A stretch of 64,000 nucleotides of DNA from Liolophura sinensis. Lineage: Eukaryota; Mollusca; Polyplacophora; Chitonida; Chitonidae. This document shows, in pieces, positions 45,380 through 57,790 of the stretch. Under the pieces are notes generated by a model, which was given only the letters and a program-made list of their open reading frames with translations, did no database searches and was not told the origin of the DNA. The position numbers and the translations under genes are program-made. Position 1 is the stretch's first letter. Each line of letters starts with the position of its first letter. The DNA lies in assembly GCF_032854445.1 (NCBI RefSeq), contig NC_088296.1:24809604-24873603 (forward strand), in the 5' to 3' direction.

Positions 45380-47965
45380 TAATTTAAAAAAAATGGAAAT
45401 ATAGGGGTAAATAGAGGTAAAAGTAATTTGTTTGGATCTTAAACTGAAAGGTACTGCATGAAAATTCTAGTAAATCATATAAACAATCATAAAATGAAGG
45501 TTGAAGAACAGAAGAGGCAGAGTTATTAACAGACGACCAAAGGATGAGAGATACTCTAAGAGTGCGCTGACGCCGACGGATGCACAAGAGCCACTCCTTA
45601 CAGAAAACCTGCATAACGTGTAATGGCGTCGATCGTATACCTCCGGTACAAACCCGGAGCGCAGCGCACTGAATCGAATCCAACCCACCCTTAAGTTTCT
45701 TACAAGCAGAATCATACGCTTCACAGCAGTAGTCAAGCCGAGAGCGAATTAAGGAACGATATAACAAAAGAAGACATTGTCTATCTGCGCCCCCACCCCC
45801 TCCCCAAGATTTACCAAGATACAAGATACACTTCTTGTGCTATTTAATACATCGTTATCAGACTTCTTTGTAAAATAACATCTTCAGCCTTAGCAGACGA
45901 AATTTCCATGATGGCATCTATTTCCTGCGGAATATCTCTCCTGCAAACTTTGACATTTCGAGAACGAATCCATAAAGCTTTATCATCAGCAAACAGTGAA
46001 CATTTAAGGCCAGGAGGGATAGCTTCCGGGAGATCATTAATAGCTGTATTAGAAGAATGGGTGGCAAAACACTCCCCAGCGGCACCCCATTCTCTACAGG
46101 GCGAAGATGAGAGAAAGACCGACGGACACGAACTACGAACTTGAATTAAATGATCAGATAAAAAGTCCTTTATACATCCTAATATTTCCCACTTATAAAC
46201 AATATTGTTCAGTTTCCTCAACATCCCCGTCCTCCAAACCATATCGTATGCCTTTTCATTGTTTAAAAATACAGCAAATAAATATTTTTCAACTGAAAAA
46301 CAGACAAATATCGGTGCCGAGTCTTATCACATGATCAGCTGTACACCTGTCAAACCGGAATCCACTCTGTACAGAGGCCATAACATTATTTTTAGTTAAG
46401 AAATATATTAGAAGAGATTAATCATTCTTTCCATAGTTCTACAGATGCATCACAGAGCTATGGGCCAATATGAAGATGGCAGAGAATGATCTTTTCCAGG
46501 TTAGGGACCGGAAATGACTACAGCTCTCTTCCATGTGTAACTTTATACTTAGTATTATACAACAAACGTAAAGTGTTAAGACAGCGGCCAGGTAAGTTTC
46601 TAATCACTGAATTCATAACGCCGTCTTCTCCAAGAGAAGAATCCGCAGGCGAGGATAAAGCCTGTTTCAGTTCTGTAATGCTGAAGTCCTCATTAATAGG
46701 CATGTCATCAAACGCTATATTACTGAAAGGGTTCATTTCTTCATCATCATTTTTATGTGGGACAAAATCTGGATTATAGTTGTCCGCACTGGATACAAAA
46801 GGGAACGTATCAACCAGTATATTAGCTTTGTCTTCATTGGATACATTTTCTACCCCATCAGGTATTACTGTGGGGATATTACCTTTAGTTCTTTTAACTT
46901 TAATGAAATTAACTTTATTCCACACAGATTTCATGGTAGCCTTGACATTAAGACTAGAAAAAATTTCGCCAGCATTCTTTCTGCTTTTCCTTGATCATGC
47001 GCTGTGCTATAGCTTTAGCCTTCTTATGTTATAGAGTGTCATCCATTAATCTAGTACGTCACACGCGGTTCTCTTTGATAGCTGCTGAACACTCCTCCGT
47101 CCACCACGGTATCGGCATTTTGGAATGAACTACTCCGGATGATTTTGGAATTGAATTATTCGCCGCAGTGGACATAGCTTTAAGTATATTTTACTAAATA
47201 TATCAATATCTTCATGAAACGCATCACCTGAAAAGGACTTTATACATCGGTGTCTATATAGATTCCAATCGGCTCTATGTACTTTCCATCTTGGGGGTTG
47301 ACTCAGGCTATTAACATGTGGAGAAAAATTGTACATATCATAAATTGGGCAATGGTCACTCCCAAAAGGAGAGGTCCCATCCAAAGACCAACTATTATTA
47401 AGGCTAATATCAGATGTACATATTGTAAGGTCTAATGCTGATGTATTGCCTGTACAAGGGTCTATATGTGTTCCCGTACCATCATTTAAAATAACTAAAT
47501 CATTTTCTTGGATGAAAGGTACAACCGTTCTTCCATTAGTGCCTGTTTTTCCCCACCCCACTAAGGACTATGAGCATTGAAATCTCCACAAATAATTTAA
47601 GACCTTTTGCAAAAGGATAAAAGCAACTTAAAATCATTTGGCGTTAGCTTCTCACAAGGGTTATATATAAGTGAACCACAGTAAAAGATTTACCATTTCA
47701 GGTAGAAACATTAACAGCCTGACATTCTATACAGGTAAAATGGGGCAGGTTTATTTCAGAATATGATAACCCATTTCTCAGGAAAATAGCCAACCCACCC
47801 TTCTCCATGTGTCTCTATCTTGTCTATATATTTTGTACTCAGGATAAGTGAAATCGATAAAGTTCTTTAAATACGTCTCTTAAACACACACAATATCCAG
47901 AGTTGGAAACATGGTGCAAAATGTTCAAGCCAAGCCTTGATAACTGTCAACAACTTTACAAAATA
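45380..47965 (-). pseudogene. Jockey-like LINE ORF2 relic (endonuclease and reverse transcriptase)
   Basis: Read on the minus strand: a degraded endonuclease start near 47960, then VILNDGTGTHIDPCTGNTSA and LDLTICTSDI with the catalytic GSDHCPI (47130-47561). Next is the linker and RT start (46934-46518, with ITELKQALSS, DSSLGEDGV). A damaged stretch follows, then LKCSLFADDKALW carrying the RT FADD box (45844-46242). The thumb/C-terminal region (LLYRSLIRSRLDYCCEAY, SIQCAALRVCTGGIRSTPLHV) runs to about 45500. Frameshifts and stops separate these blocks, so it is inactive. ORF1 is not present to the right, which suggests 5' truncation. Confidence 0.82.
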
Positions 47966-48129
47966 GCAAATGTATCTAAGCATACATGCATGCAAGCATA
48001 CACCGTGACATATGCAAACACATATATACACAAAAATTGTCAGGCTGAAGAAAAAAAAACAAAATATATTCATCTGACTAAATAGCCAGTCTAAACCACA
48101 GGCCTAAGCCTGGTTGGGGAGGGAGGGGG
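47966..48129. other. Spacer with a G-rich run
   Basis: Short non-coding spacer ending GGGGAGGGAGGGGGGAAGGGG (about 48115-48135). Confidence 0.4.
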
Positions 48130-48985
48130 GAAGGGGTGAAACGCAAAATGAATCAGACGTACAAGAGACCCCACAAAGAGCTCAAAATGTATATTTGTTT
48201 ATTTTATTTGATTAGTGTTTTACGCCGTTCTCAAGAATATTTCACTTATACGACGGTGGCCAGCATTATGGTGGGAGGAAACCGGGCAGAGCCGGGGAAA
48301 ACCCACGACCATCCGCAGATTTCAAAATGTATAAAATATTTCTACAACAAACCCATAGTGAACACAAAACACATCAGACATACATGTACAAGAAACAGAA
48401 AGAGAATGCAAGATGGATACTATTGTTTGTTGTTTTACTGCTTATGAATATTGTAACAAACAAAAAAGTTGCATAGTCATTTGTGTTTAAGTGATCATGT
48501 AATATCTCTAACAACCTAAGGGCTTTACGTGCTCAGTTACTCGGTTTCCTCCAGTACAGTCTTCCGCCAGTCAATATAATTTTGTACTCAAGCGTTACGA
48601 GCTGATCACAAAAAGTCTCTAAATATGAAGTATCAATCACTGACAAACGTGTCCAACAGAAAAATATATTCGTTTTCAAACCTTTTTGATATTTAGGTTT
48701 ACTTTTTGACTGGGATTAACTTGCTTTTGTTCATCCATATAATTGTCTTTTTATCTTCTGTCATAAAAGCACCCTTCAAATGATGATAAAGTAATGCGGT
48801 GTTTTGGTTACGCAGTGTCCCTTTCTTCAACAAACAGTTGCTTCAGGTATAAATATTAAATCAATCACATTTAGTTACTTTATAACATTTTCCAACTTAC
48901 ATGTCTTCTATAAACGACATACACTCTTTATCAATCCATTAAAGGTAGTGCCAATTTCTCAGAGTGAGTTACCTTCCAAACCTGG
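48130..48985. repeat. Dispersed duplication, copy 2 (mate at 7890-8640)
   Basis: Collinear with 7890-8640 apart from an inserted SINE at 48194-48321. Shared landmarks include TGTTTGTTGTTTTACTGCTTAT, ACAACCTAAGGGC, AATTTTGTACTCA, ATGATGATAAAGTA and TCCATTAAAGG. Confidence 0.78.
48194..48321 (-). mobile_element. SINE family S1 (5'-truncated) with 12 bp target-site duplication
   Basis: Reverse copy: TTATTTTATTTGATTAGTG, TACGCCGTTCTCAAGAATATT, GACGGTGGCCAGCATTATGG, ACGACCATCCGCAG. It is flanked by perfect TCAAAATGTATA repeats at 48182-48193 and 48322-48333. The empty site is preserved in the mate duplication near 8000-8015 (GCTGAAAATGTATTAG). Confidence 0.93.
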
Positions 48986-49222
48986 GTATTAACTTGATAG
49001 TTAAAATCGCCAGCCTACACATTCCCCAAATATCTTCATATGTGTGAACGTTGTGTGTTATTGCACAATTCTGATAGTTGATGAGATTTATTATTGCTTC
49101 TTTGTGACCCATGGGACATATTGGCCCGCAGTGATTGTCTCTTTGATTTCTACCACCAAGGAAGTCTCAGGCACATTAGCATTTACCTAATCGTTAACCT
49201 ATTTAAATGACATTTGGAAGCG
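48986..49222. other. Non-coding spacer
   Basis: No recognised feature. Confidence 0.4.
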
Positions 49223-49376
49223 TCTGTCACAGGAGATTTCGCCTTTCTGCGTCATCATTCCGTCTGACACAGGAGATTTCGCCTTTCTGCGTCATCATTC
49301 CGTCTGACACAGGAGATTTCGCCTTTCTGCGTCATCATTCCGTCTGACACGGGAGATTTCGCCTTTCTGAGTCATC
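49223..49376. repeat. 40 bp tandem repeat, about four copies
   Basis: Unit GACACAGGAGATTTCGCC plus TTTCTGCGTCATCATTCCGT; nearly identical copies, the last diverging. Confidence 0.95.
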
Positions 49377-49439
49377 TCCTTCATAATGACCATGCCAATA
49401 TCAAATTGTTTCTCGTTAATGTTGTGCACAGTTTGAATC

Positions 49440-51098
49440 AATGTCCTGATAATGTTAATTTAAAACAGGCCCGTCTTATTAGAGCCAATAACTTGCCGCT
49501 TACGTAAGACAAAGAGACGCTCTCACTTACAGATTATTGTTTTAGACATGGCGTTTACTAGCATTATATCGATCTTTGCTGAGATCTAAACTGGACGCCA
49601 CCGTCTATTTCTTGATATGTTCTTTGTCGTGAACATTATCACTACAGGCAATTGGCGGCGGAAACGGTCTTCCGTGGAAGCTGATGGCTGGTTGGCCCTA
49701 CGAGACCCTAACGCCCAACACGGTGCTTTGGCCCTGACATCTTTATAGACGAGAGTGTTCACAGTCTGTACAGTCTGTCGAGTAGGTTATTTCTTATTGT
49801 TTAGATTTGGCCTGTCGGAGTATAAGCGATAAAACCATCTTCTCGTGGAATTCTAGATCGTTTCTCTTTCTGTTCGCAGAAGGAATTCACCGTATAGTTG
49901 GCTTTCTGTGGAGAAAGGGGGAGGGGGAGGGCGCTATGAATTTTTGTATTTGTTTGTGATGTCGTCTTCCAATTATCATTCTTCTACTTTTTCTGATGTA
50001 CCTACACCTAATGGTGCCTCACTCTCAGCCTACATCTTAACTTGATGCTAAGAGCAAGATAAATGAAGCTCTGTTGGAGCTTTAGCCTGGTTTCTTCTCA
50101 TGACAAAAAATACATAAAAACCCGCGTTTAAAAAAGTTTTTGTTTTAGACAACAGTACTGAAGGTTGTGCTGAACGGAAAAGGCAGGTTACAAATCTCAG
50201 ATCTGGAGATGGTTTGATGTTCTTTGTTAACATTGAATCAAATTATTTCAACAGCAGGGGAAAGAACTACTCATTAGATGTTGACAAATCTGAAGATCCA
50301 GACTGATGAATGACAATGATTGCCGTGAAGCGATAAAGGACGGTAAAATGCTGTACACAGTTTTAATCATTTTCTTACAAAGGATAGTTTAAAAGAGCTC
50401 CGTATTATTCAAGCTAAAAGCTTACCGATTACTTAAGACCAAGAGACGCTCTTACTGACATAACGTTGTTTCAGACCAGATATTAAACGGTCTGGAACAT
50501 GGTCATCATATTGAACACACAATGACAATATTAAAGGCTTTCGATATTTAGAGATCTGATTTGTTTTACTAACATTATTTCCATCTGTGGCGAGGTCTAA
50601 ACTGGACGCCACCGTATATTTCTTTACGTGTTCTTGTCGTGAACATTATCACTGCAGGCAACTTGCCGCGAAATCGGACGTTTAGCCTTGAACACGGACG
50701 ACATAGGCCTCGTGTCACAGGCTCGAATCTCTTCAGATTCCCCTCCAGAGTGAGTTGACTTTAAACCGAAATGAATCTTTTGTTGTGTTCATATCACGAA
50801 ACTGTGTAAAATTTGTATGAGAGACATTTACTGACGAGTGCCGTACATGTTGTTGAAATCAAAAGTGACTTTGTTCTCGTCAAATTAGTAATTTGGTTTT
50901 CTCGGTATTATGCACCCGTCTACTTAAATAACGTGTTAAGGTGTGTGTAATTGTAATCTATGACCATGATGATGATGGTATATCATGATATTGTGCTAAG
51001 TTAGATGCCAATGAGATGAGTTCCATGAACACGCGTTTCGTCTTCCACCTTCCTTAAATAATACCTCTGCCGGCACGGGGTAATACACTACTGTCCAG
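49440..51098 (+). mobile_element. Scattered LINE ORF2 3' fragments and related repeats
   Basis: 49440-49680 and 50385-50690 align with each other (AAGACCAAGAGACGCTC, TCTAAACTGGACGCCACCGT, GTCGTGAACATTATCACT). Both contain a decayed LYRSLLRSKLD-like RT segment comparable to 6993-7030. A third piece lies at 51890-52090. Between them (49680-50385 and 50690-51098) I see no gene. Confidence 0.5.
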
Positions 51099-51632
51099 CT
51101 ATTGTTAGAAGGTGGCTACATGTAAGTTTTAAGACTGGAGAACATAAAGGTGTCCGTGAACAATAATCTCACTATTGTTATAAGGTGACTACATGTATGT
51201 TTTAAGACTGGAGAACATAAAGGTGTCCGTGAACAATAATCTCACTATTGTTAGAAGGCGGCTACATGTATGTTTAAAGGCTGGAGAACATAAAGGTGTC
51301 CGTGAACAATAATCTCGTTATTGTTAGAAGGCGGCTACATGTATGTTTAAAGGCTGGAGAACATAAAGGTGTCCGTGAACAATAATCTCACTATTGTTAG
51401 AAGGCGGCTACATGTATGTTTAAAGGCTGGAGAACATAAAGGTGTCCGTGAACAATAATCTCACTATTGTTAGAAGGCTGCTAAATGTATGTTTTAAGAC
51501 TGGAGAACATAAAGGTGTCCGTGAACAATAATCTCACTATTGTTAGAAGGCGGCTACATGTATGTTTAAAGGCTGGAGAACATAAAGGTGTCCGTGAACA
51601 ATAATCTCACTATTGTTAGAAGGCGGCTATTT
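51099..51632. repeat. 73 bp tandem repeat, seven copies and a partial one
   Basis: Units start CTATTGTTAGAAGG at 51099, 51172, 51245 and so on. Each unit ends AACAATAATCTCA, so across each junction AACAATA and TATTGTT can pair around a 6-base loop. Confidence 0.95.
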
Positions 51633-51639
51633 ATTTGAC

Positions 51640-52094
51640 ATGTCATGCTTTAATTCTTAATATCTTGATGCATGACTTCTAACTGTGTAACATAAATACT
51701 TATCGAGCTTTCTTCTTGCTAATTTTGTAGCCGTTACGTCTACAGTTCGCGCTCATCATGTGACTTCACAGCTTCATTCCAGCAGTAAATCATATCATCA
51801 TTCACAAGGCACGAGAGGTGGATTAACTAAACTCATCGCTTCTACGCACATCGGAAGTGAGGCAGTACATGCACTATGGGTCTATCAGTCACGACTCCAA
51901 AAGGAAATCATAAGTTAAAATGTTGGATCCCGCCCGTCACAAAAGTTTGAAGCTCAGTCTATAGGTGCTTTATAGACCTCACCGGTGGAGAGTTAATAAG
52001 GAGCCTTCTTTTACTGCTTAAGACCAAGAGACGCTCTTACTGACAGAACGTTGTTTCAGACCAGACATTAAAAGGTCTGGAACATGGTCACCAC
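51640..52094 (+). mobile_element. LINE ORF2 C-terminal fragment and flank
   Basis: 51900-51990 carries a decayed version of the RT C-terminal blocks (LDPVHH-like, then ALxTSP) seen at 7075-7150. 52010-52085 repeats the AAGACCAAGAGACGCTCTTACTGACA segment of 50440. 51640-51880 shows nothing. Confidence 0.45.
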
Positions 52095-52260
52095 ATTGAT
52101 GTATATATTTGGTTGGTGTTTTACAACACACTCAAGAATGTTTCACTTATACGACGGCGGCCAGCACTATGGCAGGAGAAAACAGGGCAGGGCCCGAAGG
52201 AAACCCACTACTATCTACATGCCATATCCACGACCATGTTGTGGAGGCCAACAATATGTG
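52095..52260 (-). mobile_element. SINE family S1, 5'-truncated
   Basis: Reverse copy with GGTTGGTGTTTTACAACAC, TTTCACTTATACGACGGCGG, CCAGCACTATGG and AAACCCACTACTATC. Confidence 0.75.
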
Positions 52261-52389
52261 ATCATATCTCTTTTCCAGAGTCTCCTCTCTGGTTTCTTTC
52301 ACAACCTAAATTAAAATTTAAACCACGTAAACACAAGAAAGCAGACAGGAGGACCAATAATTAGACCGAGCAGAAACGAAGTACATCCG

Positions 52390-53580
52390 AGAAGATACAA
52401 CTCATGTAACATGTGGGCCCGGAATCAGAAAGAAATGATACTGTCTACACCTGAGGAGATATAGACTAATATATGGAACAGGTGTCAGAGAGGGAACGCA
52501 CCACAGCAGAGATGACGGATACATGTACCATGTAATGTGTGAATCAGAGAGGAAACCCAGCACACGTTGAAAGATACACATGTGGGGGGCCGGTATTATA
52601 TGTAGAAAGGGAGGAGGTAATGTGTGGACCTGTTATTAGAGAGAGAGAGAGAAACCAGCTCTCCTGAAAAGTTACACATCTCATGAGAAGATACACATCA
52701 GGTATATGTGTGCAGCCGGCATTAAAGAGGGGAAAACCAGCTCTCCTGGGCAGTTACACATCAAGTAGTCTGTGGGCCCGGTATTACAGAGAGAGGAAAA
52801 CCAGCTCTCTTGAGATACATATCAGATATAATGTGTAGACCCGGTATTACAGAGAGAGGAAAACCAGCTCTCTTGAGATACATATCAGATATAATGTGTA
52901 GACCCGGTAGTAGAGAGAGAGGAAAACCGGCTCTCCTGAGAATTTACCCATCGGGTAATGTGTGGACCTGGTATTAGAGAGAAAGAGAGGAAACCATCTC
53001 TCCTGAGAAGTTATACATGAGGTAATGCGTGAACCCGGTATTAGAGAGAGAGGAAAACCATGCGTGGACCCGTTGTTAGAGAGAGTGGGAAAACTAGCCC
53101 TCCTGAGAAGTTACACATCAAGTAATGTGTAGACCCGGTATTAGAGAGAGACGAAAAGCAACCGTGCCGAGAAGATATACATCGGGTAATATACGCGGAC
53201 AAGTTATCTGACAGAGACAAAATCCACGATATTTGAGAAAATACCCATTAGATAATGTGTGGACCCGGTATTAGAGAGAGACGAAAATCAGCTCTCCAGA
53301 GAAGTTACACATCAGGTAGTGTGTGGGCCCGGTATTAAATAGAGAGGGAAACCAGCTCTCTTGAGAAGATACATATCAGGTATAATGAGTTGACCCGGTA
53401 TTAGAGAGAGAGGAAAATCAGCTCTCCAGAGAAGTTACACATCAAGTAATGTGTGGACCCGGTATTACAGAGAGAGGAAAATCAGCTCTCCAGAGAAGTT
53501 ACACATCAGGTAATGTGTGGACCCGGTATTAGAAATAGATGAAAAGCAGCTCTCCTGAGAAGATACACATCAGGTAATAA
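52390..53580. repeat. Minisatellite, about 65 bp unit, roughly 17-18 diverged copies
   Basis: Unit pattern: GAGAAGTTACACATCAGGTA, ATGTGTGGACCCGGTATTAG, AGAGAGAGGAAAACCAGCTC, TCCT. Copies vary by substitutions and small indels. No coding potential. Confidence 0.9.
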
Positions 53581-53691
53581 TAAGATACCCACCCATCAGG
53601 CACCTTGAATATGTTAACTATAAAATTGGAATACGTAAAAAATTAACAATACGATTCATTATTTTAAATGTATATTACTACTGTTATGTAT

Positions 53692-54702
53692 GACTATTTA
53701 ATGTTTTCATGTACTGTTAGTCTGCGGACCTTTGTGTTATATGTTATAAGCATAACAGGCCCTGTTATATATGTACAGCGCGGACCTGGCCGAAAGCACC
53801 TTGTTCAATGCTCTGTTTATTTAACTGGCTGTTCATTGGCTGTTAATTCTGTGTTTAAAAATAGTTGAATCCACCTGGGACGTATATAAGCCGTGTTTTC
53901 TGTGCAGAGGGGAGGTATTTTTGCTGCATCCACTGGGAGCCAGGAGAGTGTGCGACGCTCTCGTATCGAGTCCATTATTTTGATATGAGCTGGTGATGCC
54001 AGTTTCATTTGGGAGGACAGATTTTTATGCCGGCACCGTTTGTGTACCACAGTAGTACTGATGTCTGGTTTATGTGAATTTCTGCGGAAGTCACGTTTAT
54101 TGGTGTTCGGATCTTTATTATGATTATACAGTGTGGACTGTGTAATTTGTTTAACACGCTGACCTCACCTGACCGACAAGGTCGTCAAGGACTCTAAACT
54201 GAAGTTTTCAGTTTTGCAAAGGACGTTCGTTCTGCCACAAGGTGACATTACTCTACGTCTCTGAACGGCTCGTTTGTGAGCTTCTGCGGGAGCTGTGACT
54301 GATCTGAAGTGGATTATACCTCCATGCCTGTATTTACCCTGTGTTGTGCTCTGCGGGTGTGACGTCATTCAAAGGCTTGACTGTTCCAGTTCTGTGTAAC
54401 CTGTGTACTGTGTTCGTGTTCGCTAACCTGGCGAAGTACCTGTCTAGGACAATTTGTGACTTGTGTGAATTGTGTGTTTATCCCATGGTCTTTACATTGG
54501 ATTTCCTGGAATACATTCCTTGGATGCAAAGGTGAACTGGAAACTTGTAAAGACCGGTAATACTGATGTGTATGTTTTTTTATGTTGTTGTTGTTGAACT
54601 GTCTGTAAAACTGTACGTCTCATTTTATATATAAAGCATTGTTTACATTGTAATATTGAGTCACTGAGTCTGTTTTCTGTTGCCGTTTTCAATACCGTAA
54701 CA
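53692..54702. mobile_element. Solo LTR (about 1.01 kb) of a retrotransposon
   Basis: Begins TGTTATG and ends CGTAACA, giving short inverted TG...CA ends. It is flanked by CTAC on both sides (53688-53691 and 54703-54706; ACTAC if the end base is shared), a target-site duplication. It contains a TATA box (TATATAAG at 53883) and, near the 3' end, TTTTATATATAAAGCATTG, a possible processing region. No gag or pol lies on either side, so the internal part was probably lost by LTR recombination. Family (Gypsy, Bel or other) cannot be told. Confidence 0.75.
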
Positions 54703-55859
54703 CTACATTTTACTGACACTAACGCAACCATTCAAACGAGAATTACACAATACATAATCACTCATTTTTATTTAGCATATTTCTCAAAAGTTGGAACACA
54801 AAGGACAATGGCAAAATGTCACTGAATCATACATGTAGATGAATACAAATACAACTGACATAAAAATAACAGCAAGCAGATGTAACGGTGCAATGCTCTA
54901 TAATAGATGACCTCATGATCTTGACCACAGGTTGTCATAACTACAGTACTAGTGATGACGCCGCTCCTTAAAGTAAATCAGGTACAATATAATTAAAGAC
55001 GGGCAGCATAGAGAGTAAAACCAGAGCAGTCACAACAGTGTGATTGCTGGCAAATGGTCACATGCAACCGGCGAAATACGGCCTCTTGTCAATTTACCTC
55101 AGTCAGGGTTTTATTCTAACTCTTCATGTAAATGCATAAACAGCAGCAATTTAAACATCTCCTAGCATCATGGCTTATGCAAAATTAGGTAAAAAATGCA
55201 GTGATGTTAATTGCAATTTATTATACGTCACTGGTCTAGAATTACTCAAAGCCAGGATTTTACATTTGCTAAGTTCAGAAATCAAAGATGATTTTCCAGC
55301 TCATTTTAGATGGACACATTGTTGTGTGTTTTAACATACATGTATGGGGATTTTGGAGCAAAAACAGCCTGGCAAAGTTACACAAGGCAACATATTATGC
55401 GGCTGGATACATGAGCTGCACATCAACTTGGAGACGAATGGTCGTCTTTGAGGTTAAACTTAACTGGAACTATCTACCTATTCTGTAGAGCACACATAGT
55501 GATACGTACCATTACAAGCTGCCGTGAGTATCTTACAAGCAGATAATGCCAGGGTGTATATTATACACGTCAATTTACTTTAAGCACGTGTAGGTCTACA
55601 GATCTGGATGAAGTTAATTAAACATAGGAAGGAGACAGCTCATGTTGTAGTTACTCAAACATGTATGCAATAAAAGAGAGCTGGCGCTCAGTGCAAAAAC
55701 AATTGATCAGGTTTTTGAAATAAAAATCGTGGACAGGATTGTTTACAAAATTTGAAAAAGAAAAACTTAAGAAAAACGGTGTAACAACTATACACTTACT
55801 CCCCCCCCTCCCAAAAAAAACCAGCCAAACATACAACAAACAATGAGATCAAGATTTGA
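54703..55859. other. Non-coding, with a dispersed repeat at about 54960-55150
   Basis: 54960-55150 is the mate of the inserted repeat at 9630-9840. The rest shows no recognised gene. Confidence 0.5.
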
Positions 55860-56080
55860 GTTATTTGATTGGTGTTTAGGTCGTACATACTTATATGACA
55901 GCTACTAGCATCATGGTGGGAGGAAACAGGGCAGAGATCAGGAGAAACACATAACCATCCGCCGGTTGCTGCCAGACCTTCCCATGTAGGGCTGGAGAGG
56001 AAGCCAGCCAGTGAGTGGTTCCTGGGTCATTGCATCGAACTGGCACGCTAAGCACACATGCTTTGTTGGACATAGCATTA
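55860..56080 (-). mobile_element. SINE family S1
   Basis: Reverse copy with TTATTTGATTGGTGTTTAGG, CATGGTGGGAGGAAACAGGG, CATCCGCCGGTTGCTGCCAG and TGGTTCCTGGGTCATTGCAT, reaching into the tRNA-like head. Confidence 0.78.
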
Positions 56081-56249
56081 GCCATACTTTACAGGATAGG
56101 TCAATAGAAAAGATTTTTGTTTTTATTCTGTCTAAACAAACTTCTATTACAATAGAAAAAAAAACCTGTTGAAGTATGGGGCTTTATTGGAGGTTCTGTT
56201 GGGTTACGCTGAAAAAGGTGACTTTAACTGACAGGTTATATCCTATATC

Positions 56250-57400
56250 CTTTACAGACATGAGGTGAACACCTCAGTGTAAGATACAAATGAGGCGTAT
56301 ATGGGGTGTGCGTTTCATGTATACCTCAGTGTGAGGTAAAGATACATGTATGTACACCCCATCTATATTATCTGAGGTATACTGTACTTCAAGTTAACAC
56401 CAGTCATATGTCTATACCTCAGATATACCGAAAGAACACAGAACAGTATTTGAATAGGAGATAATATACCTCAAATATACCTCAAATACTCCTTGGCAAC
56501 TGAAAAATATCAACACTTGGACATGTTCGACGATGTACCTAAGGTTCACCTCAGAAACTTAGAAAGTTTTTGAATATAATGCAGTGATCATGTACCTGGT
56601 TTAAACCTCAGCCACCTTTTTTTTAATATTTTAAAATAAGAGTTCAGATTCAGGCATTTCACTTCAAACAAAATGATGACTACAAAATTACAAATGTATT
56701 TCTGTCCCCCAAAAAATGTTTACAAACTAAATATAAGCCTTTGTCTCCCCCAATACACACCTGCCATTCAGTGTCAAATATCCACCAACCCCATAGCAGG
56801 GATACATGTATATTTGTCCCTGATTATTCAAAGATTGCTGCCCTTGACAATGTGCATATTCCAGGCTGTGGGAAAAGAACTCAACTGTGCACTGACTGAT
56901 ACTTCCTGGGGCTGAATTTCTAAAGTGTGAGCACATACAAACATCTAAAGAGAAGCCCTAAATTTTTCTCAAGCACCTGGAAAGCCTCACGTAAATGTAA
57001 ATCACTGTTGTTGTTGTAAATCAGCTGCAAATTACAGATACTGTGAACAAAGAACTGCATGCACTTACAAGCTTACAACTTAAATTTGTCTATAATTTAT
57101 ACAGCCATTAGCTTAGTGTTTTGAGATTGTTTTCTGTCCAAATAAAAGTGAAAACAGAGTGCTAAATGTTACACTCAGGTACATCCACCTTGCCAATAGC
57201 ATATACCTGAGCTATATCTCCACCTATACCTCAGATACACCTCAGGCATCATATTTTTACCAACCACAGTGCCTCAGATTTGGCTTTAATACACCTTAAA
57301 TACATGTAGGCCTTCGCCCCCAAGTACATGTATACCTCAGACACACCATCAGATATGTTACACCTGGTACACCTCAAACCTCATATATACCTTCAGTATG
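56250..57400. repeat. Region with clustered TATACCTCA motifs, no gene
   Basis: Irregularly spaced ATACCTCA/CACCTCA and the reverse TGAGGTAT occur many times in 56255-56610 and again in 57175-57395. It looks like a very decayed repeat. 56610-57170 between the clusters has nothing recognised. Confidence 0.5.
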
Positions 57401-57790
57401 CGCAATTCGGGCAACTGGGTCGAAGATTTTCTTCTGAACTGAAGTGTGAACGAGCAATGGAAAAACTGGACAAAACTGCCACAAAGACACACTATAAATT
57501 TCTGCACTGCTATTTTGCATTCAGTTAAATTATGTCGGAATTTTATTTGTTTTGGATAGAACTATAAACCTTCTGCCCAATATTATTACCCACCCCATGA
57601 AGGTTACCGAGGTAACAAGATGTTATGACTTCACTTCCAGCAACCACAGTTCAAACGAATGGCAGTAATGCTAGGTTGATTTTTGATACGTTGTAAAGAA
57701 AAGTGCACATTGCATGTACAGATATGGCATGGCACCACACAGAAGTTTAGAAGAGGATATATATTTTTGAAGTGGAATCTGACAAATTTC
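57395..57790. repeat. Local duplication, copy 1 (mate 58590-58985)
   Basis: Shares with the mate: GCAATTC.GG.AA.TGGGTC.AAGATTT, CACTATAAATTTCTGC, GGAATTTTATTTGTTTTGGA, ATTACCCACC, AGGTTACC.AGGTAA and ATGTTATGACTTCACTT. Confidence 0.85.

Noticed and set aside
49223-49376. CRISPR-like array (also the 42, 65, 70, 73 and 107 bp arrays)
   Set aside because: Repeats are contiguous with no unique spacers, and the genome is eukaryotic.
50295-50345. Hammerhead ribozyme core (ACTGATGAATGAC...GTGAAGCG)
   Set aside because: The GAAA part reads GAAG and no closing helices are apparent. I also found no full core in the tandem repeats or the RT-flanking units.
53668-54535. Short open frames around the 1 kb LTR
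   Set aside because: They lie in a solo LTR, have no known domain and are not conserved in frame.
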